This document shows, one piece after another, positions 15,849 to 25,286 of a stretch of DNA of 49,583 bases; the first letter of the stretch is position 1; each line of letters begins with the position of its first letter. Position numbers and translations under genes: made by a program. The notes beneath the pieces are model-generated. The model did not search any database, had not been told where the DNA came from, and saw only the letters and a program-made list of their open reading frames with translations. The DNA comes from Pelodictyon luteolum (GTDB lineage: Bacteria > Bacteroidota > Chlorobiia > Chlorobiales > Chlorobiaceae): NCBI GenBank assembly GCA_020721225.1, contig DYNE01000012.1, positions 1 through 49,583 on the forward strand. Reading direction: 5' to 3'.

Positions 15849-16916
15849 GTGATCAAGCAACTATCAATAAAAAACTTAACGGTGTTTTCTGGAGCCGAAC
15901 TTATTGTTGGCAAGAATCTTAATATTATTGTCGGTGAGAATGGTACCGGTAAAACGCATTTACTGAAGTTACTGTATTCTGTTATTGCCGTCAGTGCTGA
16001 GATACGACGGAAAAGTAGTGCTTCGGTTCCAACAAAGTCATTGTATCAATCGCAGTTAGCTGATAAGCTCGTCAATGTGTTTCGTCCAGAAGTGCTGGGT
16101 AGATTGACCAGAAGAAAACAGGGCAGGGAGAGGTGTGACGTTGCTGTGAAATTCGAGGATGAATTCTTGGATATCGCATTCAGTTTTGCTACGCAAAGCA
16201 AGTCAGAAGTAACCATTGATAAACTTCCTGAATCCTGGATTGATAAAGCTCCTGTATATCTGCCTACTCGTGAGTTGCTTTCGATTTATCCAAATTTCGT
16301 CTCAGTGTATGAAGGGCATTATCTTGAATTTGAAGAAACATGGCGGGATACCAGTATTCTTTTAGGGGCTTTATTGCAAAAGGGGCCAAAGGAAAGAAAA
16401 ATAAGGGAATTGCTCGAACCGCTCGAAATGGCAATGGGAGGTGCCATTGAACTTGACAAGAACGGACGGTTTTATTTGAGAAGTACGGATGGGCGTATTG
16501 AGATACCTTTAGTAGCTGAAGGGTATCGAAAACTTGGCATGCTTGCAAGATTGATTGCAACAGGGGCTCTTATCGATAAAGGGGTCCTGTTTTGGGATGA
16601 ACCGGAAGCTAATCTTAATTCACGGGCAGTTAAAATGATAGCTAAAAGCATCATTGATCTGATTGTCTCTGGTATACAGGTTTTTATAGCAACACATAGC
16701 CTGTTTCTTCTCCGGGAGATTGAAATACTTATGTCAGATAGTTCATATCAGCATCTTGAAACACGATTTTTTGGATTGCATCAAGCTGATGAGGGAGGAG
16801 TTAATGTCATGCAGGGGATGTCTTCTGATGATATAGGTGATATTACGGCTCTTGAGGAAGAACTGGAACAATCTGACAGGTTTCTTAAGATAAGTTCAGG
16901 TCATGCAGCGTTATAA
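15849..16916 (+). CDS. AAA/ABC-type ATPase of a putative two-gene defence cassette
   Basis: 355 residues. Walker A is GENGTGKT (29-36). A signature-like helix [13 protein letters not shown] precedes Walker [14 protein letters not shown] (D250, E251) and an H-loop FIATHS (H283). This architecture is that of the SMC/OLD-like AAA_21 ATPases found in many phage-defence systems. There is no TOPRIM or other nuclease domain in the protein. The next gene starts 14 nt before this one stops, so expression is coupled. Base composition is visibly lower in GC than upstream neighbours: 21 of 60 at 16681-16740 against 40 of 60 at 15481-15540. That suggests horizontal transfer. GGGAAATC precedes ATG/GTG at 15849, in an AT-rich leader. 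Confidence 0.8.
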   Translation: MIKQLSIKNLTVFSGAELIVGKNLNIIVGENGTGKTHLLKLLYSVIAVSAEIRRKSSASVPTKSLYQSQLADKLVNVFRPEVLGRLTRRKQGRERCDVAVKFEDEFLDIAFSFATQSKSEVTIDKLPESWIDKAPVYLPTRELLSIYPNFVSVYEGHYLEFEETWRDTSILLGALLQKGPKERKIRELLEPLEMAMGGAIELDKNGRFYLRSTDGRIEIPLVAEGYRKLGMLARLIATGALIDKGVLFWDEPEANLNSRAVKMIAKSIIDLIVSGIQVFIATHSLFLLREIEILMSDSSYQHLETRFFGLHQADEGGVNVMQGMSSDDIGDITALEEELEQSDRFLKISSGHAAL

Positions 16917-17412
16917 GATAGATGGGATTACCTTTGATTTTCCAGATAACTGGAACGTAGGTAAATACGATGACTGGTCATTTTATAGAAATCAATTTTC
17001 ACGAATGTGGAACGGGATAAAGGCAGTAGATTTGATTGCTGTTGATCCTGCGGCAAATTCATTATGGCTTATTGAGGTAAAAGACTATAGGGTTAATCAA
17101 AGAACAAAACCTTCTGATTTAGGAGAGGAAGTGGCATTGAAGGTTTTTGATACCTTAGCCGGGATGTTACCGGCTAAGGTTCATGCAAATGATGTCGCAG
17201 AGCAGAATATGGCTATTCATGCTTTGTCATGTAAGTACTTGCGTGTTGTTTTACATCTCGAACAACCTCGAAGGCATTCCAAGCTTTTTCCCCGATCAAT
17301 AGATCCTGCAAATCTTCAGCAAAAAATTCGGCAGCTTGTCAAGCCGATTGATGCCCATCCGCGTGTTGTGGAAATCGCCAGTATGGATAGACTTTCATGG
17401 ACGACCACATGA
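16903..17412 (+). CDS. Small PD-(D/E)XK-like nuclease, partner of the ATPase
   Basis: 169 residues. The stretch [12 protein letters not shown] ... [10 protein letters not shown] gives D43 and E58-V-K60, the spacing and strand context of a PD-(D/E)XK nuclease active site. The rest is a helical and basic tail. It overlaps the ATPase gene by 14 nt in a +1-type overlap (ATG at 16903), implying coupled synthesis, and is the last gene before the convergent MBL gene. A plausible role is DNA cleavage controlled by the ATPase. The alternative is a repair or recombination factor. I know of no named system with exactly this pair; Gabija, Septu and PARIS have related ATPases but TOPRIM or HNH effectors. 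Confidence 0.6.
   Translation: MQRYKIDGITFDFPDNWNVGKYDDWSFYRNQFSRMWNGIKAVDLIAVDPAANSLWLIEVKDYRVNQRTKPSDLGEEVALKVFDTLAGMLPAKVHANDVAEQNMAIHALSCKYLRVVLHLEQPRRHSKLFPRSIDPANLQQKIRQLVKPIDAHPRVVEIASMDRLSWTTT
17153..17179. repeat. Hairpin inside the nuclease gene
   Basis: CCTTAGCCGG (17153-17162) and CCGGCTAAGG (17170-17179) are perfect complements with a 7-nt loop, and lie within the coding region at residues 84-92. Confidence 0.5.
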
Positions 17413-17436
17413 TCTTATGATGGGATATTTTGTTGC

Positions 17437-18279
17437 TTACAACGGGAACTCCAGGCGCATGCCTGCGTAGCCCTGTTCGACGGGGCAGTGCAGGTTGCGG
17501 CGGAAACAGGTTGCTGCAATCTCCCCGGTACAGTGGCAGGGAATGATGCGTCCGATGTCGAACGTGTTGAGTTCATCGACGGTCTGCATGAGGCGTTCGG
17601 GCGAGGCCGTCGAGAGGTGAAAGCCGCCGATGAGGGCTGCGATGCGTTCCGTTCCGGTCAGTTCGGTAACGTACCTGAGGGTGTTGATGATACCGGCATG
17701 GCAGCATCCGGCAACAAGCACCAGTCCGTCACGGGTTTCGAACCAGATCGACAGGTCGTCTTCAATAGGATCAGGGATGGTGCCTTCAGGGTCGAGAAAG
17801 AACGGTCCGCCGGTGTCTTCGTATGATGTTATGCGGGGTACCGGTCCGGTAATTCCGGATCGGCAGGTAAGCACGGCAGGTTGTTCAATCATGTTTATCT
17901 GTCTTGCCGGCAGCGAAGTGAGAGCGCTCAGAGCGGGTTCGGGCATCGAGACCGTTTTCGGAATACCGTCGCGGATGCTGTAGCGCTTCCGGAAAGCGCC
18001 GGGGTGCAGGTAGACTGTAGCGTCAGGGGCAAGGGAGAGGAGGTCGCCGATGCCTCCCGTATGATCGTAATGACCGTGGCTCAGCACAAGCTGTTTCGTG
18101 AGGGCGAGATCCACACCGAGTGCGGCGGCGTTAGGCAGCAGTACATTGTCCCGGCCTGTGTCGAAGAGGATTATGCAGCTTCCGGTTTCGATCAGCACTG
18201 AAAAGCCATGTTCGGCAGTGCAGCATCCGGATGCATTATTGTCGGAAAGAATGGTGAGCGATAGATTGCTGCCGTTCAT
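17437..18279 (-). CDS. MBL-fold metal-dependent hydrolase (COG1237-like)
   Basis: 280 residues. The metallo-beta-lactamase motif SHGHYDHTGG (H68, H70, D72, H73) binds two metals. Further ligands are likely in VAGCCHAGIIN and in GGFHL. The overall form (Leu-Val-Glu-Thr-Gly-type FDTGRDN near residue 40, C-terminal HCTG) resembles the COG1237 group, which includes archaeal pterin-related enzymes. Its substrate in bacteria is usually unknown. Many cysteines for its size (CC at 19-20 and others) hint at metal or redox sensitivity. It is cytoplasmic, convergent with the nuclease gene 25 bp away. Confidence 0.85.
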   Translation of the reverse strand: MNGSNLSLTILSDNNASGCCTAEHGFSVLIETGSCIILFDTGRDNVLLPNAAALGVDLALTKQLVLSHGHYDHTGGIGDLLSLAPDATVYLHPGAFRKRYSIRDGIPKTVSMPEPALSALTSLPARQINMIEQPAVLTCRSGITGPVPRITSYEDTGGPFFLDPEGTIPDPIEDDLSIWFETRDGLVLVAGCCHAGIINTLRYVTELTGTERIAALIGGFHLSTASPERLMQTVDELNTFDIGRIIPCHCTGEIAATCFRRNLHCPVEQGYAGMRLEFPL

Positions 18280-18321
18280 GGCTGCATATTTGTTTTATGT
18301 TTAGGAGGGAGCGTTTTACGA

Positions 18322-18349
18322 AACAGCCCGCCGGCAGGGACGGGCTGTT
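18322..18349 (-). terminator. Terminator-like hairpin after the OMP gene
   Basis: AACAGCCCG (18322-18330) pairs exactly with CGGGCTGTT (18341-18349), between the MBL gene start and the OMP gene stop. On the minus strand only a short T-run follows. Confidence 0.5.
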
Positions 18350-18371
18350 GTCGGGTATGGCCGGGTGGTTA

Positions 18372-18941
18372 TCAGAGCCCGACCCTGAGTCCGAGCATGA
18401 CGTTGTGGCTGGAGATGCTGATATCCGGACCGCCGTCGAATTCAGCATCGGTTGTCATAAGGTAGCGGTATCGTGCGTCGAGCGTGATCATCGGAGCGAC
18501 AGCGAATCCTGCGCCTACACCGATCTGGCCGGCGAGAACAAGACTGCTGTCATCACCAAAAGCCAGTTCTTCAGCGTTGACGTCAGCCAACCCGATACCT
18601 GCCGTAATATAAGGCTTTATGGGATTCAATGGGAGTTCAAGATCGTAATAGCCGTTCGCCATGAAGGTGGTGACGGCGACTTCAAGGTCGTCACTTTCCT
18701 CGATCCCGTTTTCCTGAAAGCCTACTTCAGCTTCAAGCCGCAAGTTTCCCATATCGAGGCCTGCCGCAAGTGCTACCGCCATCCCTGCATCGTAAGGAAG
18801 AGTAAAGCCGTGACCCAGATCTGAATCTTCCAGCATGGCAATGCCTGCCGAGCCGCTGACGTAAGGGGTTGCCGCACAGGCTGATGCTGTTGTGCCGATA
18901 ACGAGCACGGCACAGGCAAGAGCAGTTCTCCATATTTTCAT
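18372..18941 (-). CDS. Small outer-membrane beta-barrel protein
   Basis: 189 residues from ATG 18941, which has a strong GGAGG site 8 nt upstream; the in-frame upstream ATG lacks one. The signal peptide (MKIWRTALACAVLVIGTTASACA) is followed by alternating polar/hydrophobic strands with Gly and aromatic residues (YVSGSAGIAM, YYDLELPLNPIKPYITAGIG) and the C-terminal end SHNVMLGLRVGL. This is the pattern of the OmpA-like/OMP_b-brl eight-strand barrels. It would sit in the outer membrane. No pore or adhesin function can be assigned. Confidence 0.75.
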   Translation of the reverse strand: MKIWRTALACAVLVIGTTASACAATPYVSGSAGIAMLEDSDLGHGFTLPYDAGMAVALAAGLDMGNLRLEAEVGFQENGIEESDDLEVAVTTFMANGYYDLELPLNPIKPYITAGIGLADVNAEELAFGDDSSLVLAGQIGVGAGFAVAPMITLDARYRYLMTTDAEFDGGPDISISSHNVMLGLRVGL

Positions 18942-19305
18942 CGTATGATCCTCCATAAAAGGTTATCGTTCAAGGTATAAAAGGCGTTATGCCCATTGGT
19001 AATGTACCATAGACGGAACGAGTCTTCAAATCCTTTTTCCTGTTTCAGCAGAAGGCGTTACGGGTGCCTCTGATTTATTGTTGCGAGAAACCCGGTTTCA
19101 GGGCGGACGGAGGTCTGCCGACGGGTTTCTCCTCCGACTTGATATATGAAATATGAAGTTTGCGAACGCCGACCAACGAAGTCGTCGGGTTGCGGAACAA
19201 ATATAATATAAGAGCCCTTACGCCGTTTTGCCGGATTGGTTGTGAAATGGTTATTTTACAGGCATTTTCATGAGACAGTGAATCGTACCATTAACAAAAC
19301 GTACC
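18942..19305. other. Intergenic region with a structured hairpin
   Basis: No gene is seen. The stretch contains an inverted repeat (19085-19141, listed separately) and a TATAAT at 19202-19207, for which no good -35 partner is visible upstream of the epimerase gene. Confidence 0.5.
19085..19141. repeat. Nested hairpin in the OMP-epimerase intergenic gap
   Basis: GAGAAACCCG (19085-19094) pairs with CGGGTTTCTC (19132-19141). Inside it GGCGGAC and GTCTGCC can pair with one wobble. It lies between divergent genes, so a terminator role is unlikely; a leader or regulatory RNA element is possible. Confidence 0.4.
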
Positions 19306-20115
19306 ATGCAGAAGGAATCGATCAGTATTCTCGGATGTGGCTGGCTTGGCTTACCGCTGGCCGGATCGCTCATAAAGGAAGGTTATTCCGTTAAAGGGAG
19401 CACCACGAGCGAGGGGAAGCTCGACCTGCTGCGGGAAGCCGGCATCGAACCTTTTCTCGTGACGCTCGACCCTGAAATCGAGGGGGAGGAGCTTTGCGAT
19501 TTTCTGCAGAGCGATATCCTCGTCGTCAACATTCCGCCCATGCGGCGGGAGGATATTGTCGAATTCCATATTCAGCAGATATCGTCCCTTATCGACGCAC
19601 TTGGGCAGTCCCCGGTGCGTTCTGTGCTTTTCGTCAGTTCCACATCGGTCTATCCGATGATCAATCGCGAAGTAACCGAGGAGGATGCCGTCGATCCCGA
19701 TTCTTCCGCCGGACAGGCGCTGCTGCATGTCGAAGAGATGCTCATGCAGGAGACCGGGTTTCAGACCACGGTTCTTCGCTTTGGTGGTCTGACCGGGTAC
19801 GATCGCAGTCCGGAAAACTATCTCAGCCGCATGAAAGAGATAACCGCGCCCGATCAGCCAATGAACCTGATTCATCGCGATGACTGCGTGAACATCATTC
19901 AGGAAATCATTCGGTTGCAGCAGTGGGGTGAAATTTTCAACGCCTGCAGTCCCATGCATCCACTGAAGCGTGATTTTTATGCCAAAGGAGCAGAGGCAGC
20001 CAAAATTCCGCTGCCTCCGGCCGTTTCCGGGTCCGAGCCATCACCGTTCAAGCTGGTCAGCAGTCGTAAACTCGAGAGAGCGCTTTCTTATACCTTTACG
20101 CATTCAGGATCATAA
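19306..20115 (+). CDS. NAD(P)-dependent epimerase/reductase-like protein (YeeZ-type SDR)
   Basis: 269 residues. The Rossmann motif ILGCGWLGLPLAG sits at the very N-terminus and VLFVSSTSVYP is the SDR catalytic-strand equivalent. The fold is that of extended SDR proteins resembling E. coli YeeZ, but the classical YxxxK pair is not evident, so catalysis is uncertain. It starts a likely operon: cbiA follows after 30 nt and an NTPase gene 6 nt after that. The ATG at 19306 follows an AT-rich leader. Confidence 0.75.
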   Translation: MQKESISILGCGWLGLPLAGSLIKEGYSVKGSTTSEGKLDLLREAGIEPFLVTLDPEIEGEELCDFLQSDILVVNIPPMRREDIVEFHIQQISSLIDALGQSPVRSVLFVSSTSVYPMINREVTEEDAVDPDSSAGQALLHVEEMLMQETGFQTTVLRFGGLTGYDRSPENYLSRMKEITAPDQPMNLIHRDDCVNIIQEIIRLQQWGEIFNACSPMHPLKRDFYAKGAEAAKIPLPPAVSGSEPSPFKLVSSRKLERALSYTFTHSGS

Positions 20116-20145
20116 AAAGGTAATTGTCCGAAGGTATCTCAAATC

Positions 20146-21492
20146 ATGATGGCAGCAATGCATAAGGCATTTCTCATTGCCGCTCCTTCGAGCGGGTCCG
20201 GCAAGACAACCCTGACGCTTGCCCTTCTGAGGATTCTGGCTCGGCGGGGCTTAAGAGTTCAACCATTCAAGTGTGGGCCTGATTATCTCGATACCCGCCT
20301 GCATACGCTGGCTGCGTCATACGGAGAGCGAAAATGCAACGGTATCAACCTCGATACCTTCATGGCTTCGGAAGCACATGCCCGGATGCTGTTCGGACGG
20401 TACGGAAACAGCGCGGACGTTTCGGTGGTCGAGGGAGTGATGGGACTGTTCGACGGAGCGGAAAAAGCGCAGGGAAGCAGTGCGGAGATTGCAAAACTTC
20501 TCGCTCTTCCCGTTATCATGGTGGTCAATGCGAAAAGTATGGCTTATTCTGCAGCTCCTCTTCTGTACGGTTTTCGTACCTTCGATCCCGCCGTTAAGCT
20601 GGTCGGAGTTATTTTCAATCAGGTCAATACGCCAACGCATTATCGGTATCTTGAAGCCGCCGCTCTGGACGCCGGTGTGGAACCGCTCGGGTATGTGCCG
20701 CGTAGCGAGGGTATCGCCATCAGTGAGCGTCATCTCGGGCTCAACACCTCACCGGGATACGATCGCGAAGCGGTAATCGAAGCTATGGCCGATCATGTTG
20801 AAAAAACGGTTATCGTCGATCGGCTTCTCGACCTTTCGAGAGCCGCTCTTCCGCCTTTGGTTTCAGAAACATGCAGCATTGCGCCGGCGGGAAGAAAGGT
20901 CATTGCCGTTGCCAGGGATGAGGCGTTCAACTTTCTTTATGAGGAGAATCTCGCGGTTCTCAAAGAGCACGGAGATGTCGTTTTTTTCAGTCCCATGGAG
21001 GATGGGCATCTCCCGGAATCAGACCTGCTTTACCTTGCCGGAGGGTATCCGGAACTCTATGCCGACCGTCTTGCTGCAAATCAGGCCATGCGCCATTCCA
21101 TTGCAGCCTACTGTTTCAGGGGCGGTGCCGCTTATGCGGAGTGCGGCGGTATGATGTATCTCGGAAGGTCACTCTCTGCGGCTGACGGTACGCTACATCC
21201 GATGTGCGGCGTGCTGGATCTCGATACCACTATGCAGGAGGCTCGTTTGACTCTCGGCTACCGCAAGGTATCGCTTGACGGATTTTATCCTCATGAGCTC
21301 CGGGGGCATGAATTCCACTACTCCCGGATCGACCGTCAGGGAACGCTGCAGAACATCGCCGCCGTTGCCGATGCGCGGGATGAGGGGTGTGCAACTGCGC
21401 TGTTTCGCACCCGGAACACCTTTGCATCCTATGTGCATCTCTACTGGGGAGAGAGACGGGATTTTCCTGATTTTCTTATGGCTCGGAGCTGA
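20146..21492 (+). CDS. cbiA: Cobyrinate a,c-diamide synthase
   Basis: 448 residues, the normal length. It amidates the a- and c-side chains of the corrin ring with ATP and glutamine in cobalamin synthesis. The N-terminal dethiobiotin-synthetase-like ATPase has the P-loop APSSGSGKTTLTLALL. The C-terminal glutamine amidotransferase-type domain has LAGGYPELYAD and a nucleophile cysteine in YAECGGMMYL. The final part (FASYVHLYWG) is also conserved in CbiA/CobB. Several in-frame ATGs lie at the start; 20146 or 20158 could be used. No other cobalamin genes are in the window. It is co-oriented with the epimerase and NTPase genes. Confidence 0.93.
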   Translation: MMAAMHKAFLIAAPSSGSGKTTLTLALLRILARRGLRVQPFKCGPDYLDTRLHTLAASYGERKCNGINLDTFMASEAHARMLFGRYGNSADVSVVEGVMGLFDGAEKAQGSSAEIAKLLALPVIMVVNAKSMAYSAAPLLYGFRTFDPAVKLVGVIFNQVNTPTHYRYLEAAALDAGVEPLGYVPRSEGIAISERHLGLNTSPGYDREAVIEAMADHVEKTVIVDRLLDLSRAALPPLVSETCSIAPAGRKVIAVARDEAFNFLYEENLAVLKEHGDVVFFSPMEDGHLPESDLLYLAGGYPELYADRLAANQAMRHSIAAYCFRGGAAYAECGGMMYLGRSLSAADGTLHPMCGVLDLDTTMQEARLTLGYRKVSLDGFYPHELRGHEFHYSRIDRQGTLQNIAAVADARDEGCATALFRTRNTFASYVHLYWGERRDFPDFLMARS

Positions 21493-21498
21493 AAAATC

Positions 21499-22032
21499 AT
21501 GACGGGGCGGTATATCATTACCGGAGGACCGGGAAGCGGTAAAAGCACCCTGCTCGAAGCGTTGCAAAATGAAGGGTACCGCTGCTACAGGGAAGTTTCG
21601 CGAGAGCTTATCAGGGAACAGTTGTCAAGTTCTGATGGCGTTTTGCCCTGGAAAAACCTTCCGGCGTTTGCCCGCCTGGCATTTGATGCCATGAAACGGC
21701 AGCATGAGCATGCCATTGGCAGGGAGGGTATTTGTTTTTTCGACCGCGGGATTCCTGATGTTTTCGGTTACCTCGAAGCTTCCGGATACCCGGTGGAAAC
21801 GGAGTATCTCGAAGCTCATGCGAGATGCAGGTACAGCAAAACGGTTTTTGTGCTTCCGCCCTGGTCGGAAATTTTCGTGAACGATCGTGAACGTCCCCAG
21901 ACCTACCGGCAATCCGTTGCTCTCTACTACGCTCTCTGCAAGGTTTATGAGCGTTTGGGCTATGAGCGGTGCGAAGTGCCGAAAACTGCGGTTCGGGATC
22001 GGGTGGCTTTTCTGTCGTCCGTTATAAAATGA
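21499..22032 (+). CDS. AAA_28-type NTPase/kinase-like protein
   Basis: 177 residues. The P-loop TGGPGSGKST (K15) is at the N-terminus, followed by a nucleoside-kinase-like body with a DRGIPD motif (FFDRGIPDVFGYLE). This fits the predicted-ATPase group COG3911/AAA_28, whose substrate is usually unknown. It starts 6 nt after cbiA, so it is probably translationally linked to it. A link to corrinoid metabolism is only positional. Its last 11 nt overlap the 3' end of the convergent gene at 22022. Confidence 0.75.
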   Translation: MTGRYIITGGPGSGKSTLLEALQNEGYRCYREVSRELIREQLSSSDGVLPWKNLPAFARLAFDAMKRQHEHAIGREGICFFDRGIPDVFGYLEASGYPVETEYLEAHARCRYSKTVFVLPPWSEIFVNDRERPQTYRQSVALYYALCKVYERLGYERCEVPKTAVRDRVAFLSSVIK

Positions 22033-22543
22033 ACTCCAGATCGCAACCCGCGTGTTCGCTTTCTTCTATAAAAAGTAACAGTCGTTCGATAAAATTGACC
22101 GTTCGTGCAGGATCGATGCTGCGAAGGTAGGCGACGGCTACCGGCTGGTCATGCCATCCGAGCAGGATTGTCTCGTTTTTTTGTCGATCGATGGTTGCGG
22201 CAGCATCCGCTATGAGGCTTTTCAGTTCGTTCAGTCGGCTGTTGTGCAGGAACGTTTCGTCCCAGCTGTCAAGTCCGTTTCCCGTCTGCGAGATAAACGG
22301 AAGGGTATTGCATGCTTCGATGATGCGATAATGAAAGAGAGCCGCATAATTATGTGCATCGATCTCCAGCGAGGCATAAACCTTGTAGATGCTGTCCTGA
22401 AGCCTCACCCGGTTAACCGATCCCGCGCGATAGATGGAGAGTTCCCGGTGTTCAGGGTTCAGATCGTCGATAAGGATATGATGAACGTTCATGGTCAAGC
22501 TCTTTACGTCAGAAACCTTTAAAGGAAGGAAGCTGTTTTGCAT
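22022..22543 (-). CDS. Hypothetical protein, function unknown
   Basis: 173 residues with no recognised domain. Segments NVHHILIDDLNPEHRELSIY and FHYRIIEACNTLPFI look like a folded cytoplasmic protein. A later in-frame ATG at 22492 (NVHHIL) is an alternative start. The last 11 nt overlap the convergent NTPase gene. It is divergent from clpC, so both may share the intergenic promoter region. Confidence 0.5.
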   Translation of the reverse strand: MQNSFLPLKVSDVKSLTMNVHHILIDDLNPEHRELSIYRAGSVNRVRLQDSIYKVYASLEIDAHNYAALFHYRIIEACNTLPFISQTGNGLDSWDETFLHNSRLNELKSLIADAAATIDRQKNETILLGWHDQPVAVAYLRSIDPARTVNFIERLLLFIEESEHAGCDLEFIL

Positions 22544-22552
22544 TTACTGTAA

Positions 22553-22581
22553 TTGCTTTTGAGGCTTGATATTTATATAAT
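22553..22581 (+). promoter_or_regulatory. Candidate sigma-70-type promoter for clpC
   Basis: TTGCTT at 22553-22558 is followed after 17 bp by a perfect TATAAT (22576-22581), 90 bp before the clpC start. The -35 matches 3 of 6 bases, so this is tentative. Confidence 0.4.
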
Positions 22582-22670
22582 TAATTTTGGCTTACCTATG
22601 CACATGAGTATCGGATTGCAATAAGGGGATTTCAGAAGGCGGTAAAACAATTTTATACAGAGAGAAAAGA

Positions 22671-25220
22671 ATGGAAGGAAATTTTTCAAATAGAGTACAG
22701 GATGTTATCCGGCTAAGCCGTGAAGAGGCGTTGCGGCTGGGTCACGATTACATCGGTACCGAGCATCTGCTTCTTGGTCTTATCCGGGAGGGAGAAGGTA
22801 TTGCCGCCCGGATTCTGAAAAACCTTAAAATAGATTTGTTTCAGCTGAAACAGAAAATAGAGGAAAGTACGCAGCCCAGGGTGTCGACAACGCTGATGGG
22901 CAATGTGCCGCTTACCAAGCAGGCCGAGAAGGTGCTGAAGATAACCTATCTCGAAGCTAAAATCTGCAAATCGAATGTTATCGGCACCGAGCATCTTCTG
23001 CTTTCGATTCTAAAGGGAGACGACAATATCGCGGCCCAGATTCTCGAACAGTTCGGGGTAACCTATGATCTTGTCAAGGACGAACTGATCAGCATTACTA
23101 CCGGGAAAAGCGAGTCAGATGAACCGCCGATGGAGGGATCCTATTCATCGGGATCGGCCGAACGGATCCCCAAAAAAGGCGATCCCAAGCGTGGAGAGCG
23201 GACAAAAACGCCGGTGCTTGACAATTTCGGACGTGATATTACCCGGCTTGCCCTTGAAGACAAACTCGATCCGATTATCGGTCGTGAAAAAGAGATCGAG
23301 CGGGTTGCGCAGGTACTCAGCCGTCGGAAAAAGAACAATCCCGTGCTGATAGGCGAGCCCGGAGTGGGAAAGACCGCAATTGCGGAAGGTCTTGCGCTGA
23401 AAATTGTACAGCGCAAGGTTTCACGCGTACTGTACGACAAGCGGGTCGTAGCTCTTGATCTTGCCGCGCTTGTAGCCGGCACCAAGTATCGCGGCCAGTT
23501 CGAAGAGCGCATGAAAGCGCTGATGAACGAGCTGGAACGTTCGCGCGATGTCATTCTTTTTATCGATGAGCTGCACACCATTGTCGGTGCAGGCGGAGCC
23601 TCGGGTTCGCTCGATGCGAGCAATATCTTCAAGCCGGCACTTGCCCGGGGTGAACTGCAGTGCATCGGTGCCACTACGCTCGACGAGTACCGGCAGTACA
23701 TCGAAAAGGATGGCGCGCTCGATCGACGTTTTCAGAAAATTATGGTTGAGCCGGCTTCGGTTGACGAAACCATCCAGATTCTCAACAACATAAAGTCGAA
23801 ATACGAGGCGCACCACCATGTGCAGTACTCCGAAGATGCTATCGAAAAAGCGGTCAAGCTTTCGGAACGCTACATCACCGACCGTTTTCTGCCCGACAAG
23901 GCTATTGACGTTATGGACGAGGCGGGGGCCCGGGTCCATTTGAGCAATATTCATGTACCCAAGGAGATACTTGAACTTGAAAAGTCGATCGAGGAGATCA
24001 AGGCCGAAAAGAATCAGGTCGTGAAAATGCAGAACTTCGAGGAGGCAGCAAAGCTTCGCGACAAGGAGAAGCATCTGCTGGATGCTCTCGATAGCGCCAA
24101 ACAGGAATGGGAAGAAAGGGCGTCCGAAAGCGTATACGACGTCACCGAGGAAGATATTACCTCCGTGATCGCCATGATGACCGGCATTCCGGTGGTCAAG
24201 GTCGCCCAGTCGGAATCCAGGAAGCTGCTCTCCATGGAAGCCGATCTCATGAAAGAGGTGATCGGTCAGGATGAAGCTATCAAAAAAATCACCAAGGCGA
24301 TCCAGCGTACCCGTGCCGGCTTGAAGGATCCTTCCCGCCCGATCGGTTCCTTTATTTTTCTTGGCCCGACCGGCGTCGGTAAAACCGAGCTTGCCAAAGC
24401 GCTGACCCGATACATTTTCGACAGCGAGGATGCCCTGATAAGGGCGGATATGAGCGAGTACATGGAGAAGTTCTCCGTCAGCCGTCTTGTCGGGGCTCCT
24501 CCCGGCTATGTCGGTTATGAAGAGGGAGGTCAGCTTACCGAAAAAGTTCGGCGCAAGCCATACTCGGTTGTTCTGATCGACGAAATCGAGAAAGCGCATC
24601 CAGATGTGTTCAATATTCTCCTGCAGGTGCTCGACGAAGGGATTCTGACCGATGGTCTTGGCCGCAAGGTCGATTTCCGCAATACCATCATCATCATGAC
24701 CTCGAATATCGGAGCAAAGGACATCAAGAACATCGGAGCGGGTACGGGCATGGGATTTTCTCCGCCGGATGATATTGCCGGCACATACAAGAACATGAAA
24801 TCAACCATCGAGGATGCTCTCAAAAGGGTGTTCAACCCTGAGTTCCTGAACCGTATTGATGATATCGTGGTCTTTCATCAGCTTGAAAAGCAGCATATTT
24901 TCAAGATTATCGACATTACGGCCGGAAAGCTTTTCAAGAGGCTTCGGGAGATGGGCATCGAGGTCGAAATCGATGAAAAAGCCAAGGAGTTTCTTGTTGA
25001 CAAGGGTTATGACCAGAAGTACGGAGCACGTCCGCTCAAGAGAGCCCTGCAGAAGTATGTGGAAGATCCTCTCGCTGAAGAGATGCTCAGAGGTCGCTTC
25101 ACTGAAGGCAGTCTGATAAGGATAACATTCGACGAAGTTGAAAAGGAGCTTCACTTTGCGGAAGGCCATGAAAAGGAACATACCGGAACGGTCGAGATAA
25201 CGCCTCCGGAAGACAAGTGA
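22671..25220 (+). CDS. clpC: ATP-dependent Clp protease ATP-binding subunit ClpC
   Basis: 849 residues. A Clp N-domain repeat (about 1-145) is followed by AAA1 with Walker A GEPGVGKT (228-235), a middle domain holding a UVR-like motif (about 445-480) and AAA2 with Walker A GPTGVGKT (565-572). The second ATPase continues with [15 protein letters not shown]. Together with ClpP (not in the window) it unfolds and degrades regulatory and damaged proteins in the cytoplasm. It is full length and followed by a strong terminator. The divergent gene upstream lies beyond a 127-bp gap. Confidence 0.96.
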   Translation: MEGNFSNRVQDVIRLSREEALRLGHDYIGTEHLLLGLIREGEGIAARILKNLKIDLFQLKQKIEESTQPRVSTTLMGNVPLTKQAEKVLKITYLEAKICKSNVIGTEHLLLSILKGDDNIAAQILEQFGVTYDLVKDELISITTGKSESDEPPMEGSYSSGSAERIPKKGDPKRGERTKTPVLDNFGRDITRLALEDKLDPIIGREKEIERVAQVLSRRKKNNPVLIGEPGVGKTAIAEGLALKIVQRKVSRVLYDKRVVALDLAALVAGTKYRGQFEERMKALMNELERSRDVILFIDELHTIVGAGGASGSLDASNIFKPALARGELQCIGATTLDEYRQYIEKDGALDRRFQKIMVEPASVDETIQILNNIKSKYEAHHHVQYSEDAIEKAVKLSERYITDRFLPDKAIDVMDEAGARVHLSNIHVPKEILELEKSIEEIKAEKNQVVKMQNFEEAAKLRDKEKHLLDALDSAKQEWEERASESVYDVTEEDITSVIAMMTGIPVVKVAQSESRKLLSMEADLMKEVIGQDEAIKKITKAIQRTRAGLKDPSRPIGSFIFLGPTGVGKTELAKALTRYIFDSEDALIRADMSEYMEKFSVSRLVGAPPGYVGYEEGGQLTEKVRRKPYSVVLIDEIEKAHPDVFNILLQVLDEGILTDGLGRKVDFRNTIIIMTSNIGAKDIKNIGAGTGMGFSPPDDIAGTYKNMKSTIEDALKRVFNPEFLNRIDDIVVFHQLEKQHIFKIIDITAGKLFKRLREMGIEVEIDEKAKEFLVDKGYDQKYGARPLKRALQKYVEDPLAEEMLRGRFTEGSLIRITFDEVEKELHFAEGHEKEHTGTVEITPPEDK

Positions 25221-25242
25221 CCGCCTGACGGCTGAAGATTAT

Positions 25243-25282
25243 AAGCAAAAGACCCCCGAAGTTATCCGGGGGTCTTTTGCTT
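25243..25282. terminator. Strong bidirectional terminator between clpC and trpB
   Basis: 25243-25258 (ending GACCCCCG) and 25267-25282 are exact complements: a 16-bp stem with an 8-nt loop, with T-rich and A-rich ends. It serves both convergent genes. Confidence 0.85.
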
Positions 25283-25286
25283 GTTA

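Noticed and set aside
20100-20146. Cobalamin riboswitch before cbiA
   Set aside because: The 30-nt gap after the epimerase gene is far too short, and no B12-box sequence was seen; the leader at 18942-19305 was also checked.
23421-24599. Minus-strand open frame of about 392 codons opposite clpC
   Set aside because: Antisense shadow of a clearly coding gene.
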